Numbered from the stretch's first letter, positions 16,315-26,469 are shown. The stretch is 64,000 bases of DNA from Sulfurimonas sp. RIFOXYD12_FULL_33_39 (GCA_001829785.1 MICF01000007.1:310001-374000), one strand, 5' to 3'. Notes: generated from the sequence alone by a model not told the origin. A program made the numbers and translations.

Positions 16315-17760
16315 TTATATAAAATTCGGTGCATCATTTGCAAAAAGTATAATATCTCCGGCTTTTGTCTGAATTCCAAGCACATCGGTAAGTGCAGATT
16401 TATCAGCAAGCATAATTTTATTTTTAACATTTAGATTTTTATCAAACAGCTCTGCATTTAATGCGCCTGTGACAATTACAATATCAAAAACATCATTAAT
16501 AGCTTTAATCAGCTTCAAATTAAGCTCATCACTGCTTTCAACAAGTCCCGGTGTGACAATAACTTTTCTGCCCTCGTGAAGCGAACAGAGTCTTACGGCT
16601 TCAAGCATTCCGTCTATGTTGCCGTTGTATCCGTCATCAAGGATAATTTTTCCGCCTGCCGTTATCTTTTGAAGTCTATGCTCAACAGGCGTAAGTCTGC
16701 CGACAGCTTTTATTATCTCTTCATCGCTCATACCAAAAGCTTTAGCTATTCTAACTGCTACGGCAATATTCATAGTTTGGAACGAACCTAAGATATTTGT
16801 ATGTAAAGACAAAATATTGTCATTGATTTTTAATTCAAAATTAGTCCCGTCTAAATTGGCATCTATATTTTGCACTTCATCCCCAAAAAATGTGACTTTA
16901 TCGTGAGGCTCATCAGTAACCGAGGTGTGAATAAAAGCACGTTCTAGCTTTGGAGACTGCATGATTTCGAGCTTCGTTGCGATAATATTTTTTAAACTTT
17001 TAAAGTACTCTACATGTGCGAGTCCTACTTTGCCGACAACAACGCTCTGAGGCTCTAAAAAAGTTGTGATTTCATAAATATCGCCGCTCTCTCTAGCACC
17101 TGCCTCGCAGATGTAAATCTCGGTATCAAGGGGTAGTGATTCGTTTACGTCTTTGATAATTCCGCCAATTGTATTTACGCTTCTAGGAGTTGCATAGACT
17201 TTGTACTTTTTGCTTAAAATTTCACGCACAAAATTTTTAATACTTGTCTTACCGTAACTTCCGGTAATTGTCACTATCTGCAGTTTGTTCATATTTTTTA
17301 GCTTTTTTTTAGCCTCTTTTTTAAATGCTGCAAATAAAAATTTCTCTATCACAACACTGCCGACATAAGCTACTGCTAAAGGCATAAAAACACCGTAAAT
17401 CTCACACGCGTCTTTTATAGTACAAAGAATATCTTGAAAGAGAGTCAGCGAAACTAAAAGAATCAAAAATCGTTTTACTCTCCATGTCAAGACAAGTTTT
17501 TTATCAAGATTTTTGTACCAAATAAAAATAGCAGGCAATACGGCAAAAATAAAAAAGATGATAAAAAATTCACCCGTCATGTAGTAAGCCCCAAAGGGTA
17601 TCAAGAAATAGATAATATGCCAATGAGGCTTATGATGTTTTAAAACAACGCGCGAGAGTTTATAGTCATACCATTGAAGATTTGTTATCAGGTACCACCC
17701 TAAAACAGTGACAAACAATATATTTGTAACAAATGCTACAAGTATTTCATAGTTTTGCAT
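16315..17760 (-). CDS. murF: UDP-MurNAc-tripeptide--D-Ala-D-Ala ligase MurF with N-terminal membrane segment
   Basis: Residues ~155-481 are a Mur ligase: ITGSYGKTSIKNF is the ATP P-loop, ICEAGARESGDI and VGLAHVEYF follow, and DDGYNGNIDGM is the C-terminal-domain motif. It adds D-Ala-D-Ala to the peptidoglycan precursor. The first ~150 residues hold about four membrane spans, which are absent from classical MurF but occur in Campylobacterota. It forms an operon with the hydrolase and ddl, whose product is its substrate, with 1-nt overlaps between the genes. Confidence 0.85.
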   Translation of the reverse strand: MQNYEILVAFVTNILFVTVLGWYLITNLQWYDYKLSRVVLKHHKPHWHIIYFLIPFGAYYMTGEFFIIFFIFAVLPAIFIWYKNLDKKLVLTWRVKRFLILLVSLTLFQDILCTIKDACEIYGVFMPLAVAYVGSVVIEKFLFAAFKKEAKKKLKNMNKLQIVTITGSYGKTSIKNFVREILSKKYKVYATPRSVNTIGGIIKDVNESLPLDTEIYICEAGARESGDIYEITTFLEPQSVVVGKVGLAHVEYFKSLKNIIATKLEIMQSPKLERAFIHTSVTDEPHDKVTFFGDEVQNIDANLDGTNFELKINDNILSLHTNILGSFQTMNIAVAVRIAKAFGMSDEEIIKAVGRLTPVEHRLQKITAGGKIILDDGYNGNIDGMLEAVRLCSLHEGRKVIVTPGLVESSDELNLKLIKAINDVFDIVIVTGALNAELFDKNLNVKNKIMLADKSALTDVLGIQTKAGDIILFANDAPNFI

Positions 17761-18497
17761 TATTTATGCTCCAGTGTTTTTAAAAAAGTTTTTTCTATAT
17801 TCTCTGATACATCTTTGGCATGATTTAAAAAAAAGTAGTGATCCCCAGCATAAACCATAAGCTTAGAGTCTTTTATAAGCTTTTCAATTTTTACGGCACT
17901 GCCAAGCGGCGTTGCGGTATCATCTCTACCCCAGCATAAAAGAGCTTTTCCGCTATAGTTTGAGAATTCATCAGACAAATCTTCATCAACTACGTTTTTA
18001 AAAGTTTGATACATCGGCTCGCTTAGCTTTTTTGCATCTTGTGCTACAAAAAATTCTCTAAATTTTGCCAATCCAAATGTTTTTAAAATTTTAAAGAGTG
18101 CTATTTTTGCTCTTATTTTTAGTGATTTTGGCATATAGATACCCGCACTTGCAACCAGAACAAGCACCTTCGGCTCAAGCAAAAGTGCGACTTTTCCCCC
18201 AAAAGAGTGACCCAGAACTATATCTTTAGACGCATTTAGATGAATCATAAGAAGTTCAACTATTCTTGCATAATCTTTTGTATAAAGCGCTAAGTTACAT
18301 GTAGAGTTGCCAAACCCAGGCAAATCAATATAGATATGACGAAAACCATCCATAAAAGGCGAAAATGCTTTTTTCATTAACCCTTTGTTGCTACCCCAGC
18401 CGTGCAAAATAATCAAATCAACTTTTGCATCAGGATTTATAATCTCATAGCTAATATCTAAAGTATGCTGATTAAACTGAATCGACTTTACAGCCAT
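17760..18497 (-). CDS. Alpha/beta-fold hydrolase
   Basis: The 245-residue cytoplasmic hydrolase shows LHGWGSN (oxyanion region), the nucleophile elbow LGHSFGGKVAL near residue 97, CWGRDDTATP for the acidic residue and GDHYFFLNH for the catalytic His. It resembles the BioH/MhpC group. It sits between ddl and murF with 1-nt overlaps on both sides, so it is co-expressed with cell-wall precursor genes. Its substrate cannot be deduced. Confidence 0.82.
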   Translation of the reverse strand: MAVKSIQFNQHTLDISYEIINPDAKVDLIILHGWGSNKGLMKKAFSPFMDGFRHIYIDLPGFGNSTCNLALYTKDYARIVELLMIHLNASKDIVLGHSFGGKVALLLEPKVLVLVASAGIYMPKSLKIRAKIALFKILKTFGLAKFREFFVAQDAKKLSEPMYQTFKNVVDEDLSDEFSNYSGKALLCWGRDDTATPLGSAVKIEKLIKDSKLMVYAGDHYFFLNHAKDVSENIEKTFLKTLEHK

Positions 18498-19534
18498 TAC
18501 TTACCTTTGGCTTTAGAAATAGAGTGAATATACTCATAATTTATTTTTGCTCTTTTTGCATGAGGAAGTGAGTTTGCCAAAAGTTCTAAAGAGTCTTTAA
18601 AATCCTCAAAAAGATAATTCGCCATAGACCCCGGAATCGGGTTTATCTCATTTAAATACACTTCGCCATCAACGACAAAAAAGTCGCATCTAATAAGCGC
18701 TCCCTCAAATAGATTTTTATAAATCTTCTCAAAATTAGCTTTTAGTCTTGACTCTAAATCTTTTGATATATCAGCTTTTAAAACCTGCTCACTTCTTGAA
18801 AAATCCATATATTTTTTCTCAAAATCCAAAAACTCCTCTTTATGAGGCTCCTCTACAATTGAAAAATTAATTTTCCCGTTCGCCCAAAATCCTGCAAGGT
18901 TATACTCTTTTACACTTTGTAAAAACGGCTCTACTATAACACTGCTATCAAATTCAAATGCGCTGTCTAGTGCATAGTCAAGTTCACTCTCCTCTTTGAC
19001 TATACTAACTCCTATTGAGCTTCCAAGACGAGACGGCTTTACTATGAGCGGATAAGGAATTTTTATATTATTATGCTCTTTTACGCTTAACTCTTCATGC
19101 TTTAGACATTTTACGCCTCTTGCATTGCAAAGCCATTTTGTATATCTTTTATCATAAGAAAATACGCTTGCATCAATTCTAGGACCTATATATTTGATAG
19201 AAAAAAAGTCTAAAAGTGCAGCTATACTTCCATCTTCTCCGTCTGCTCCGTGAATCAGATTTAAAAACATACCGCCATGATCACGAGAACTAAAGAGTCC
19301 TTTTTGAACAAAAGCTCCAAGCGAAAGAGATAACTTTGGCATCTTTTTGTATTCGCCTTTTGAAAAGGTAAGAGCTTTCATTTTTGAAGCATCGACTAAA
19401 TAAAATTGATGATCTTGATCACAAAAAATAAAACTCAAATCAAAACCTGATAACTTTTGTTTTAAAGTAATAGCACTTACAATACTGATTTCGTGCTCAA
19501 AACTAGCACCGCCGAATAAAATAGTTAATTTCAA
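18497..19534 (-). CDS. ddl: D-alanine--D-alanine ligase
   Basis: The 345-residue ATP-grasp enzyme joins two D-Ala. Visible motifs are LFGGASFEHEISIVSA at the start, HGADGEDGSIAALLDFF, PLIVKPSRLGSSIGVS (ATP-binding loop), and YLNEINPIPGSMANYLF with the metal ligands. Its product is used by MurF two genes downstream. The length is normal for the family. Confidence 0.95.
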   Translation of the reverse strand: MKLTILFGGASFEHEISIVSAITLKQKLSGFDLSFIFCDQDHQFYLVDASKMKALTFSKGEYKKMPKLSLSLGAFVQKGLFSSRDHGGMFLNLIHGADGEDGSIAALLDFFSIKYIGPRIDASVFSYDKRYTKWLCNARGVKCLKHEELSVKEHNNIKIPYPLIVKPSRLGSSIGVSIVKEESELDYALDSAFEFDSSVIVEPFLQSVKEYNLAGFWANGKINFSIVEEPHKEEFLDFEKKYMDFSRSEQVLKADISKDLESRLKANFEKIYKNLFEGALIRCDFFVVDGEVYLNEINPIPGSMANYLFEDFKDSLELLANSLPHAKRAKINYEYIHSISKAKGK

Positions 19535-19554
19535 TATATATTTCCTTGATTAAA

Positions 19555-20118
19555 TTAAATTGTTTGTAGAAGCTTTAGAGCCTCTTTTACTAGCGAAGCG
19601 GTATCACTTCCGCTACATGAACTCAGCGCTTTTGATATCTTCTCTTTTTTAAATCCTAAGGATTCCAATGCCTCGCCTGCTTGAGTAAATGCCAAATTTT
19701 TAGGTTCGCTTGATAAGATAAGCTCAGCATCAAATCCGCTAAGTTCTACTAGTATGCGTCCTGCATTTTTGGGACCTATTCCCGGAACTTTTTTAACGCC
19801 GTTTATGTCTTTATTGTTTATTATAAGTGCAAACTGTTCAGGCGTATATGTAGAACAGATTGCCATTGCGACCTTTGGACCGACTCCGTTTATTTTTATA
19901 AGACGCTCAAAAAGTTTTTTCTCACCTATCTCTAAAAACCCGTAAAGTAGCTGTGCATCCTCTCTAATTACATGTGAAGTAAAAAGTTTTACCTTATCAT
20001 TTCCTATTGCCGAAAAACTCTGAAGCGATATAAAAACTTCATAAACTATACCACTTACATCTACATGTACAAATGCCGGCTCTTTATGTACTACAACTCC
20101 TCTTAGCCCTACTATCAC
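19555..20118 (-). CDS. ruvA: Holliday junction branch migration protein RuvA
   Basis: The 187 residues comprise the N-terminal OB fold (MIVGLRGVVVHKEPAFVHVD), tandem helix-hairpin-helix motifs (LIKINGVGPKVAMAI and VKKVPGIGPKNAGRILVEL) and a small C-terminal RuvB-contacting domain. It binds four-way junctions and loads RuvB. The start overlaps the stop of the DUF342 gene by 4 nt. Confidence 0.96.
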   Translation of the reverse strand: MIVGLRGVVVHKEPAFVHVDVSGIVYEVFISLQSFSAIGNDKVKLFTSHVIREDAQLLYGFLEIGEKKLFERLIKINGVGPKVAMAICSTYTPEQFALIINNKDINGVKKVPGIGPKNAGRILVELSGFDAELILSSEPKNLAFTQAGEALESLGFKKEKISKALSSCSGSDTASLVKEALKLLQTI

Positions 20119-22019
20119 TCATTTACCGCCTGAATTTCATATGTTCCGTTATCCTGTTCTACAACACGAAATATCATATCAGTCGAACCCTCTTTAGGTT
20201 TAAAACTCAGTTCAATGCGCGGCTCAATAAGCTTAAATATCAATTCATTATGTCCAAACCATCTGTCTCTGTTGATAATTCTTGCATTTTCAATACTGTC
20301 TTGGAAGGATGCGACCTTGCTAGTCAAAAGAGTCAATTTGTCATTTTTGACATTGTACTCTTTTGTTATTGCTTCTAAATGTTCCTGTGCTTTTTGAAAC
20401 TGTTTATATTTTGTAACAAAAGAGAGAGGCATTTTTATACCGTTCTTTTTATAATGCATCAACCTTTTTTTCACTTCGTTGAATGATGCAGTATTATCTT
20501 TAACAAGCTTTATATACTTTTCAACCTCTTTTTTTATCTCATTGACACTAAGTCTAAGCTCTTTAATTTCACTTTGATTCTCACCGAATCCATCTTTTTT
20601 ATCGTCTTGAATTAACGGGTCTATAGTAAAAACATTTTCACTTCCTTGAAGTTTATGAATCTCAATCAATCTTGAAGCGGTTGCCTTTACATACGAGACA
20701 CATATACCTATATCTATCTCTTTTGCTCTAATATGACCGCCGATTGCTTGAGAAATTTCTACTTTTTTGCCTTGAACATTTCCTTGCTCGAGTCGTGCAA
20801 TTTTTACATGTTCGCCAGAAGCATTGCCCTTGTGTATATTTATCGTCAAATCATCTGCTTTTATCTGAGAAGTTTTATGCGTTTGACCCTCTACTGTAGC
20901 TCTTCTTGCATGTACTTTAGAGTTTGGTCCTACGTTTCCTTTTATATCTATTTCACTAACTTCAACTTCCATACCGCTTCCGATAGCATCTTTTTGTGAA
21001 TCATTCTCTTTTACGTTTAAGGAGACATCCGAATCCAAACCTGTAGAGATAGAACCTGTAGTTTTGAAACTAACTTCTCCTACATCCATATCCGATTTTA
21101 CCATATATGTCTTTCCGTCTTGACTTATATAGCCGCTTGCTTTTGCACGATAAAGTATATTTTCTTTGCTATCTACTGCTTCTATCGTACTATCAAGAGT
21201 AAAATCGGGTGCATGACTAACCAAAGGCTCAGTAGGTTCTATAAATTCACCTCGGCAATTTCTACCAGGTTTTCCCTTTTTGGGTTTAATATACTCCATC
21301 AATATATCGCCGTCTAAAACACTATGAATAAAACCTCGCTTAGAGTAGTCTATCTTCTCATTTTCAGATATAAGGTTCTCTTTGTCATAGTGCACTATAA
21401 GTTCATCATTTATTGTGGGCGTAGGTTCATATGCCTCGGCTATAAGTATAATTTGATTTTTATCATATCTTATATTTCCATCTACTTTTGCTATTGCGGA
21501 GATTCTAGAGATAATATCAGGAACCATTTCATCAAAGATATTTACCAATATTCCGGCTCTGATTTTGCTTTTATTTAAGTAGTTTAAAAAATCTTCTTCA
21601 ATTTTCGGACTAACAACTACCTCAGAACCTGCTTTTATGCTTAAATAAACTTTACATTTTGTTGAGTTTGCTCCGACTGCCGCATGAAAATTTTTAAATA
21701 CATTATTATCATCTTTGGAGTATATCTCAACTTCATATATCTGTTTTAGCTGAAAATTTTTATTTAGTATAGCGGTAGCATCATCTAACTGATGAAGTTC
21801 ATCAGGAGTTATCTCTTCCCAATCAGATTCAATATTGTCTTTATTGAGTCTTTTATATGTTTGTACTTCAAAAATATCAAAATCTAAACTGTTTGCATTC
21901 ACGCCGTTCTTTTTTGCTAAATCCATTAACTCTTTAGCAACATTTTGCGTTTTAACTACTGTAGGACGAATTTTTTTTGCTGATTGTTCTGTATCATTGC
22001 TTGATCCAAATAATGCCAT
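20115..22019 (-). CDS. DUF342 / FapA-family protein
   Basis: The 634-residue protein matches DUF342 (flagellar assembly protein A family). It has an N-terminal region, a central beta-rich repeat domain with Gly/Asp spacing (GYISQDGKTYMVKSDMDVGEV, then repeated VEG/IKA-type turns), and a C-terminal coiled coil (ELRLSVNEIKKEVEKYIKL). The function is poorly known; in some bacteria the family affects flagella or biofilm. It shares a 4-nt overlap with ruvA. Confidence 0.8.
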   Translation of the reverse strand: MALFGSSNDTEQSAKKIRPTVVKTQNVAKELMDLAKKNGVNANSLDFDIFEVQTYKRLNKDNIESDWEEITPDELHQLDDATAILNKNFQLKQIYEVEIYSKDDNNVFKNFHAAVGANSTKCKVYLSIKAGSEVVVSPKIEEDFLNYLNKSKIRAGILVNIFDEMVPDIISRISAIAKVDGNIRYDKNQIILIAEAYEPTPTINDELIVHYDKENLISENEKIDYSKRGFIHSVLDGDILMEYIKPKKGKPGRNCRGEFIEPTEPLVSHAPDFTLDSTIEAVDSKENILYRAKASGYISQDGKTYMVKSDMDVGEVSFKTTGSISTGLDSDVSLNVKENDSQKDAIGSGMEVEVSEIDIKGNVGPNSKVHARRATVEGQTHKTSQIKADDLTINIHKGNASGEHVKIARLEQGNVQGKKVEISQAIGGHIRAKEIDIGICVSYVKATASRLIEIHKLQGSENVFTIDPLIQDDKKDGFGENQSEIKELRLSVNEIKKEVEKYIKLVKDNTASFNEVKKRLMHYKKNGIKMPLSFVTKYKQFQKAQEHLEAITKEYNVKNDKLTLLTSKVASFQDSIENARIINRDRWFGHNELIFKLIEPRIELSFKPKEGSTDMIFRVVEQDNGTYEIQAVNE

Positions 22020-22122
22020 AATTTTCTATCCAAAATTAAATTTTTAAAAATTAAACTCTACATTTTAATCAAATATTTGTTAAACTTTCGTAAAAGTTAT
22101 ACCATTCCTCTAAAAGAAGCCC

Positions 22123-23532
22123 ATGTTTAAAGCAATTTTTACCAATAGTTTCGGAATTTTATTCTCAAGAGTTTTAGGTTTTTTTAGAGATTTGTTAACG
22201 GCATCTGCTCTTGGTGCAAACATTTATAGCGACATTTTTTTTGTTGCTTTTAAGCTACCCAATCTCTTTCGCAGAATCTTTGCAGAGGGTGCATTTACTC
22301 AGGTTTTTATTCCTGCGTATGCACATTCAAAACATAAATCTGTTTTTTCGGCAAACATTTTTTTTATCTTTTTATCAATTATCATCATAATAACTCTGCT
22401 TGTCAACATCTTGCCGTCTCTTGCCGCACAAGCCATAGCAGTGGGCTTTGACGAGAAAACAATTGAGCTTGCTTCCCCGTTTATAGCCATAAATTTTTGG
22501 TATCTGCCTCTTATCTTCGCAGTTACGTTTCTAAGTACTATGCTTCAGTACAAACGTCATTTTGCCACTACGGCATTCTCAACCGCACTGCTAAATATAT
22601 CGCTTATCGCAGCACTCTATCTATCATCCGACAAAAGCCAAAACGAGATAGTTTATTATCTTAGTTTTGGCGTAGTAATAGGCGGTATTTTGCAACTAAT
22701 AGTACATGTACTTGCAATACATAGACTCGGTCTTTTAAAACCTTTGTACGGCGGTTTTAAATATTTAAGAGTTAAATCAGTTGTCATAAAACATGAAACT
22801 GCTAAGTTTAAAAAGCAGTTTTTTCCTGCTATCTGGGGAAATTCCACACCTCAGGTAAGCGCATTTTTAGATACGTTTTTAGCCTCTTTTTTAGCAACGG
22901 GCTCTATTAGTTATCTTTACTACGGCAACCGCATTTTTCAGCTGCCTCTTGCTATTTTTGCTATTGCAACTTCTATCGCTCTATTTCCTAGCATCGCAAG
23001 ATATATGAAAAATCAAGATATAGACAAAGCCAGAGTGTATATGGAAAGAGCTTTTTGGTTTTTGACATTTTTACTAACGGCTAGCACCATAGGCGGTTAT
23101 ATGCTCGCACATGAGATTATATGGATTTTGTTTGAGAGAGGCTCATTTACCGCGCAAGACACCATAAACACGGCATCGGTTCTTAAAATGTACATGATAG
23201 GACTGCTGCCTCTTGGTCTTCAAAAACTCTTTTTACTTTGGCTCTACGCAAACGAGCAACAACTCCGCGCTGCGAAAATAGCAACATATTCTCTTACGTT
23301 TTACATAGTATCTGCTCTTGTTCTTATAACTCCGATGGGAGCCGCAGGTTTGGCACTAGCAGGAACTATAAGCGGATTTATAGGCTTTATCTTAACCGTA
23401 AAAGAGTTTGGAGTAAAAGAGTTTTTTAACATGTTGGTATCTAAAAAAACTATTTACCTTGTGGTTGGATCTATACTACTTACGGTTTTACTGGCTATTT
23501 TAAAGGATTTTATTATTCAATACATTTCATAA
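22123..23532 (+). CDS. murJ: Lipid II flippase MurJ
   Basis: The 469-residue protein has about 13-14 membrane helices and MurJ hallmarks: SRVLGFFRDLLTASALGA near the N-terminus, FRRIFAEGAFTQVFIPAY, and YYGNRIFQLPLAIFAIA. It flips lipid II across the inner membrane. It is divergent from the DUF342/ruvA/ddl/murF group, which it complements functionally. A palindromic operator for the next operon follows just after its stop. Confidence 0.95.
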   Translation: MFKAIFTNSFGILFSRVLGFFRDLLTASALGANIYSDIFFVAFKLPNLFRRIFAEGAFTQVFIPAYAHSKHKSVFSANIFFIFLSIIIIITLLVNILPSLAAQAIAVGFDEKTIELASPFIAINFWYLPLIFAVTFLSTMLQYKRHFATTAFSTALLNISLIAALYLSSDKSQNEIVYYLSFGVVIGGILQLIVHVLAIHRLGLLKPLYGGFKYLRVKSVVIKHETAKFKKQFFPAIWGNSTPQVSAFLDTFLASFLATGSISYLYYGNRIFQLPLAIFAIATSIALFPSIARYMKNQDIDKARVYMERAFWFLTFLLTASTIGGYMLAHEIIWILFERGSFTAQDTINTASVLKMYMIGLLPLGLQKLFLLWLYANEQQLRAAKIATYSLTFYIVSALVLITPMGAAGLALAGTISGFIGFILTVKEFGVKEFFNMLVSKKTIYLVVGSILLTVLLAILKDFIIQYIS

Positions 23533-23534
23533 AC

Positions 23535-23553
23535 TATTATATGTGATATAATA
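23535..23553. promoter_or_regulatory. Palindromic operator of the ccdAB-like pair
   Basis: TATTATAT-GTG-ATATAATA is a perfect 8+8 inverted repeat about 33 nt before the antitoxin start. It also overlaps good -10-like hexamers. CcdA-type antitoxins repress their own promoter by binding such sites. Confidence 0.5.
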
Positions 23554-23585
23554 ATGCACATACTTTATACACATAGGAAATGTAA

Positions 23586-23831
23586 ATGACGGCACTGTAT
23601 AATCTTCATGCAAAGAAAAAAGCGACAAATCTTAGTATAAATTCAGACCTGCTTAAAAAAGCAAAAGAGCTTCACATAAATATATCCAACTCTTTGGAAA
23701 AAACACTTATTGAGCTTATAAAAGAACAAGAGATGAAAAAATGGGAAGCCCAAAACAAAACTTCTATCAACAGTTACAACGAAAGAGTTGCAAAAAACGG
23801 CACTTTTAGCGATGAGATAAGAAGTTTTTAA
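23586..23831 (+). CDS. ccdA: CcdA-like antitoxin
   Basis: The 81-residue protein has a ribbon-helix-helix N-terminus (KKATNLSINSDLLKKAKELH) and a flexible C-terminal part (WEAQNKTSINSYNERVAKNG) that in CcdA wraps the toxin. GGAAATGTAA precedes the ATG. Its stop overlaps the CcdB start by one base. It is predicted to neutralise the toxin and to repress the operon. Confidence 0.88.
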   Translation: MTALYNLHAKKKATNLSINSDLLKKAKELHINISNSLEKTLIELIKEQEMKKWEAQNKTSINSYNERVAKNGTFSDEIRSF

Positions 23832-24136
23832 TGGCTCAATTCGATGTTTATGAGAACAAAAATAGTAGAACAAAAGAAGATATACCATACTTGCTAGATA
23901 TTCAAAACAACATGTTAAAAGAGCTCTCGACAAGAGCGGTCGTGCCTTTGGTTTTAAATATGAAACCTGCAAAAATATTAAATCCAAAGTTTGAGATAAA
24001 TGGCTTAAATCTTACTATGTCAACAGCAGAATTAGCGGGTGTATCTATGGATAATTTAGGTACATGTATATGCTCATTAGAAGATAAAAGAGATGAGATA
24101 ATCTCTGCAATAGACTTTATGATAACCGGTTTTTAA
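23831..24136 (+). CDS. ccdB: CcdB-like toxin
   Basis: The 101 residues match CcdB in length and fold pattern (MAQFDVYEN at the start, RAVVPLVL, LTMSTAELAGVSMDNLG, ISAIDFMITGF at the end). CcdB of plasmid F poisons DNA gyrase through its terminal W-G-I; here the last three are T-G-F, so the key Trp is missing. Gyrase poisoning may be weak or absent. The pair is wedged between murJ and cysS on the chromosome. Confidence 0.85.
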   Translation: MAQFDVYENKNSRTKEDIPYLLDIQNNMLKELSTRAVVPLVLNMKPAKILNPKFEINGLNLTMSTAELAGVSMDNLGTCICSLEDKRDEIISAIDFMITGF

Positions 24137-24151
24137 CAAGGAAATAATTTA

Positions 24152-25558
24152 ATGACAATTTACGATTCAGTACAAAAAACAAAAAGAGAGTTCATCCCTC
24201 AAGACGACAACAAAGTATCGCTTTACGTATGCGGCCCGACCGTATATGACGATGCCCATCTAGGACATGCAAAAAGCGCTTTGGTCTTTGATCTTCTAAC
24301 TCGTGTTTTAACGGCAAACGGCTATGATGTAACTTATGCCAGAAATATTACGGATATTGACGACAAAATCATAAAAAAAGCGCTAGAGCAAAACAAAACC
24401 ATCAAAGAGATTACGGACTTTTATACGGATGCTTATCACGAAGAGATGTCGCAGCTTGGTATTTCACGTCCAAATATTGAGCCAAAAGCAACAGAGTCGC
24501 TTGAGGCAATGTTTGAGCTTACCAAAAAGCTTATTGCTTCTAAACACGCTTATTTGACCTCTGAAGGCGATGTATATTTTGACACTTCAAGCGATAGCGA
24601 ATATCTCTCACTCTCAAAAAGAGTCCAAGATGAAGACGAGAGACAAAATAGAGTAGAGAGTTCGTCACACAAAAAAAACCCTGCCGATTTTGCTCTTTGG
24701 AAAAGCGTACATGACAAGAGCGTAACATTTGACTCTCCTTTTGGAGCCGGTCGTCCGGGATGGCATCTGGAGTGTTCAGCAATGATAGAAAAACATTTAG
24801 CCAAACCAAATATGAAATTTGCGGTGGACATTCACGGAGGCGGAGCCGACCTGCTCTTTCCTCATCATGAAAACGAAGCGGCACAAACTAGATGTGCTAC
24901 AAACCATAACCTAGCAAACTACTGGATGCATAACGGTTTTGTAAACATAAACGGCGAGAAAATGAGCAAATCTTTGGGCAACAGCTTTTTCTTAAAAGAC
25001 GCACTTAAAGAGTATGACGGAGAAGTGCTACGCTTTTACCTTCTAAGCACTCATTACAGAAGCAACTTTAACTTTAACACGCAAGATTTGGCGATATCAA
25101 AAAAACGTCTGGACAAAATTTACAGGCTCAAAAAACGTCTTTTTGGAATACAACTTGATTCAAAAGATACTGATCCTGCATGGAAAGCGATATTATTAGA
25201 AGCTTTAAATGATGATATGAATGTATCATTAGCCCTTGCACATATAGATGAAATGGTTTCTGATGCAAATAATACATTAGACCAACCTGGAAAACATCAA
25301 CTTATAAAGAAAGAAACTGTCTCACATCTAGCTTACATTGAAGAAGTTTTAGGTTTTGGAGTTAAAAACCCGTTTGAGTATTTTCAATTCGGTATTGATA
25401 AAGAGACAAAAGCAAAGATTGACATGTTGATTGAAAAACGAAATGAAGCAAAAAAAACCAAAGACTTTGCAGCATCGGATAAAATTCGAGATGAGATTTT
25501 AACTTACGGTGTAAGCATTATGGACACTGCACAAGGCACTTTTTGGGAAAAGGTATAA
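24152..25558 (+). CDS. cysS: Cysteinyl-tRNA synthetase
   Basis: This 468-residue class I synthetase has CGPTVYDDAHLGHAKSA (zinc Cys plus HIGH-type HLGH), GWHLECSAM with another zinc Cys, HHENEAAQ, and the KMSKS loop GEKMSKSLGN. It charges tRNA-Cys. The start has AAGGAAATAATTT upstream. The next gene starts at the base after its stop. Confidence 0.97.
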   Translation: MTIYDSVQKTKREFIPQDDNKVSLYVCGPTVYDDAHLGHAKSALVFDLLTRVLTANGYDVTYARNITDIDDKIIKKALEQNKTIKEITDFYTDAYHEEMSQLGISRPNIEPKATESLEAMFELTKKLIASKHAYLTSEGDVYFDTSSDSEYLSLSKRVQDEDERQNRVESSSHKKNPADFALWKSVHDKSVTFDSPFGAGRPGWHLECSAMIEKHLAKPNMKFAVDIHGGGADLLFPHHENEAAQTRCATNHNLANYWMHNGFVNINGEKMSKSLGNSFFLKDALKEYDGEVLRFYLLSTHYRSNFNFNTQDLAISKKRLDKIYRLKKRLFGIQLDSKDTDPAWKAILLEALNDDMNVSLALAHIDEMVSDANNTLDQPGKHQLIKKETVSHLAYIEEVLGFGVKNPFEYFQFGIDKETKAKIDMLIEKRNEAKKTKDFAASDKIRDEILTYGVSIMDTAQGTFWEKV

Positions 25559-26467
25559 ATGACTATTTTAGATATACAGTCACATTTAGAAGAAAATTCA
25601 AAAAATCCAACAAACGAATTTAAGAGGCTGTTTCACGGTCGCGGCGGACTTTATGACGGTTGGAAGCATCTGAGTATCGACTCGATAGATGAGATTTTAA
25701 GCGTTGCTTTATACATGCAAGAGTCATCAGAAGATGAACTGCTTGACATGTTAAAAGAGTTTATAACTTCAAGCGGACATAAAACTATCGTAGTTCAAAG
25801 ACGCTATATAAAAGGAAGTCCGAGCGAAGTTATAATCGGAGAGATTAAAGAGAATCTACATGTAGTCGAAAACGGCATGAAGATAAAACTTAATCTTCTC
25901 TCAAACCAAAACAGTCTCTATTTTCCGGATATGAAAAACGGCAGAGAGTTTGTTAGACAAAACTCAAAAGATAAAAATGTCTTAAACCTTTTTTCTTATA
26001 CATGTGCTTTTAGCGTAGCCGCAAAACTAGGAGGCGCAGCGAGCGTTTCAAATATCGACATGAGCAAAAGCGCACTTAGCGTAGGGAGTGCAAATCATTA
26101 TCTAAACGATATAAATCCAAAAGGTGTAAGTTTTCTACCTTACAACATTTTAAAATCGTTTTCGCGTATAAAGAAAAAAGGTCCGTACGATTTGATTATA
26201 ATCGACCCGCCGACTTTTCAAAGAGGGAGTTTTGAAGCTACAAAAGATTATGAAAAAATTGTAAAAAAACTCCCTGAAATTGCATCAAACGAGTGCGTGA
26301 TTTTGGCTTGTCTAAACTCGCCTGATTTGGATGCAAATTTTACGATTGAGCTATTTAAAGAGTTTGCGCCTGATTTTAGATTTGTAAAGAGGCTTGAAAA
26401 CGTGCCTGAGTTTGCAAGCGCCGACGAAGAGAGAAGTCTAAAAAACTTGCTCTTTACTAACTGCTAG
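25559..26467 (+). CDS. Class I SAM-dependent methyltransferase (RlmI/COG1092-like)
   Basis: The 302-residue protein has the SAM-binding motif NLFSYTCAFSVAAKLGGA at about 140-160 and the catalytic-loop motif LIIIDPPTFQRGSF near 220, which fits 23S rRNA methyltransferases of the RlmI/RlmK type. It lacks an obvious N-terminal PUA domain. The exact RNA target is uncertain. It is translated directly after cysS, with no gap. Confidence 0.8.
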   Translation: MTILDIQSHLEENSKNPTNEFKRLFHGRGGLYDGWKHLSIDSIDEILSVALYMQESSEDELLDMLKEFITSSGHKTIVVQRRYIKGSPSEVIIGEIKENLHVVENGMKIKLNLLSNQNSLYFPDMKNGREFVRQNSKDKNVLNLFSYTCAFSVAAKLGGAASVSNIDMSKSALSVGSANHYLNDINPKGVSFLPYNILKSFSRIKKKGPYDLIIIDPPTFQRGSFEATKDYEKIVKKLPEIASNECVILACLNSPDLDANFTIELFKEFAPDFRFVKRLENVPEFASADEERSLKNLLFTNC

Positions 26468-26469
26468 AG

